DNA of 23,936 nucleotides. It comes from Kangiellaceae bacterium. GTDB lineage: Bacteria; Pseudomonadota; Gammaproteobacteria; Enterobacterales; Kangiellaceae. Position 1 is the first letter of the stretch. The number at the start of each line of letters is the position of its first letter. Below, piece after piece: positions 23,876 to 23,936 of the stretch. The position numbers and the translations under genes are program-made. Location of the stretch: the NCBI GenBank assembly GCA_030148365.1, contig JASBTO010000075.1:1-23936 (forward strand), in the 5' to 3' direction. The notes beneath the pieces are model-generated. The model saw only the letters and a program-made list of their open reading frames with translations. It ran no database searches and was not told where the DNA came from.

Positions 23876-23936
23876 GGAGAAGCTCAGAAGGTCGCCGCTT
23901 TCCCCGACACTCGGGTATGAACCTGAAAGATCCCTG
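23876..23936. other. Window end, no gene seen
   Basis: The last 61 bases hold no recognisable coding start, stop pair or RNA signature. They follow the repeat after cca. Confidence 0.4.

Noticed and set aside
1..23936. CRISPR array, tRNA, rRNA, insertion sequence or prophage genes
   Set aside because: No regularly spaced repeats, cloverleaf-like RNA, transposase/integrase motifs or phage structural proteins were seen in reading both strands.

Overview
The window is an ordinary, gene-dense stretch of chromosome from a GC-rich gammaproteobacterium. Its closest recognisable relatives are free-living marine or soil types (Marinobacter, Pseudomonas, Shewanella, Vibrio). I infer this from the gene content: an ExeA/ExeB-type GspA-GspB pair, an RsmF that tracks the E. 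coli protein closely, a multidomain gammaproteobacterial Cca, and a YgiF-like CYTH-CHAD protein with a YgiM-like SH3 protein. The genus cannot be fixed from this sequence. I see no transposase, integrase, phage gene, CRISPR array, tRNA or rRNA.

Eighteen protein genes fill nearly all the sequence, and no gap exceeds 256 bases. (1) 141-2929, forward: a small PspB-like membrane protein, a LemA protein and a large HtpX-like M48 membrane protease with a C-terminal extension, which look like an envelope-quality group. (2) 2959-6623: a reverse-strand CYTH-CHAD protein (triphosphatase plus polyphosphate-binding type domain), divergent from a DUF47 protein and a PiT phosphate transporter; together a phosphate/polyphosphate module. 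Their 144-base divergent control region holds a perfect 11-bp inverted repeat. A strong terminator closes the transporter gene. (3) 6781-14916, forward: a YgiM-like SH3 membrane protein, a bifunctional PutA without the N-terminal DNA-binding domain, the rRNA methyltransferase RsmF, and an M16 metalloprotease with a lipoprotein signal that starts on the RsmF stop codon. (4) 14904-17961, reverse: GspA and GspB of the type II secretion system (1-base overlap) followed by an SRPBCC protein. (5) 18079-21885, reverse: a TonB-dependent receptor and a PepSY-type inner-membrane protein under an evident Fur-box promoter, then a MgtC/SapB protein. (6) 22142-23783, forward: a small DUF4870 membrane protein and Cca. 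The window ends in a decayed copy of a dispersed intergenic repeat.

The YgiF-, YgiM- and Cca-like genes are contiguous in E. coli (ygiF-ygiM-cca, from memory). Here they keep that relative order but are spread over 21 kb, with phosphate transport, proline catabolism, secretion and iron genes between them. I did not find a convincing undescribed system. The points most worth a second look are the inverted repeat between the CYTH-CHAD and phosphate-transport genes, the M48 protease architecture, and the RNA hairpin between the DUF47 and transporter genes.
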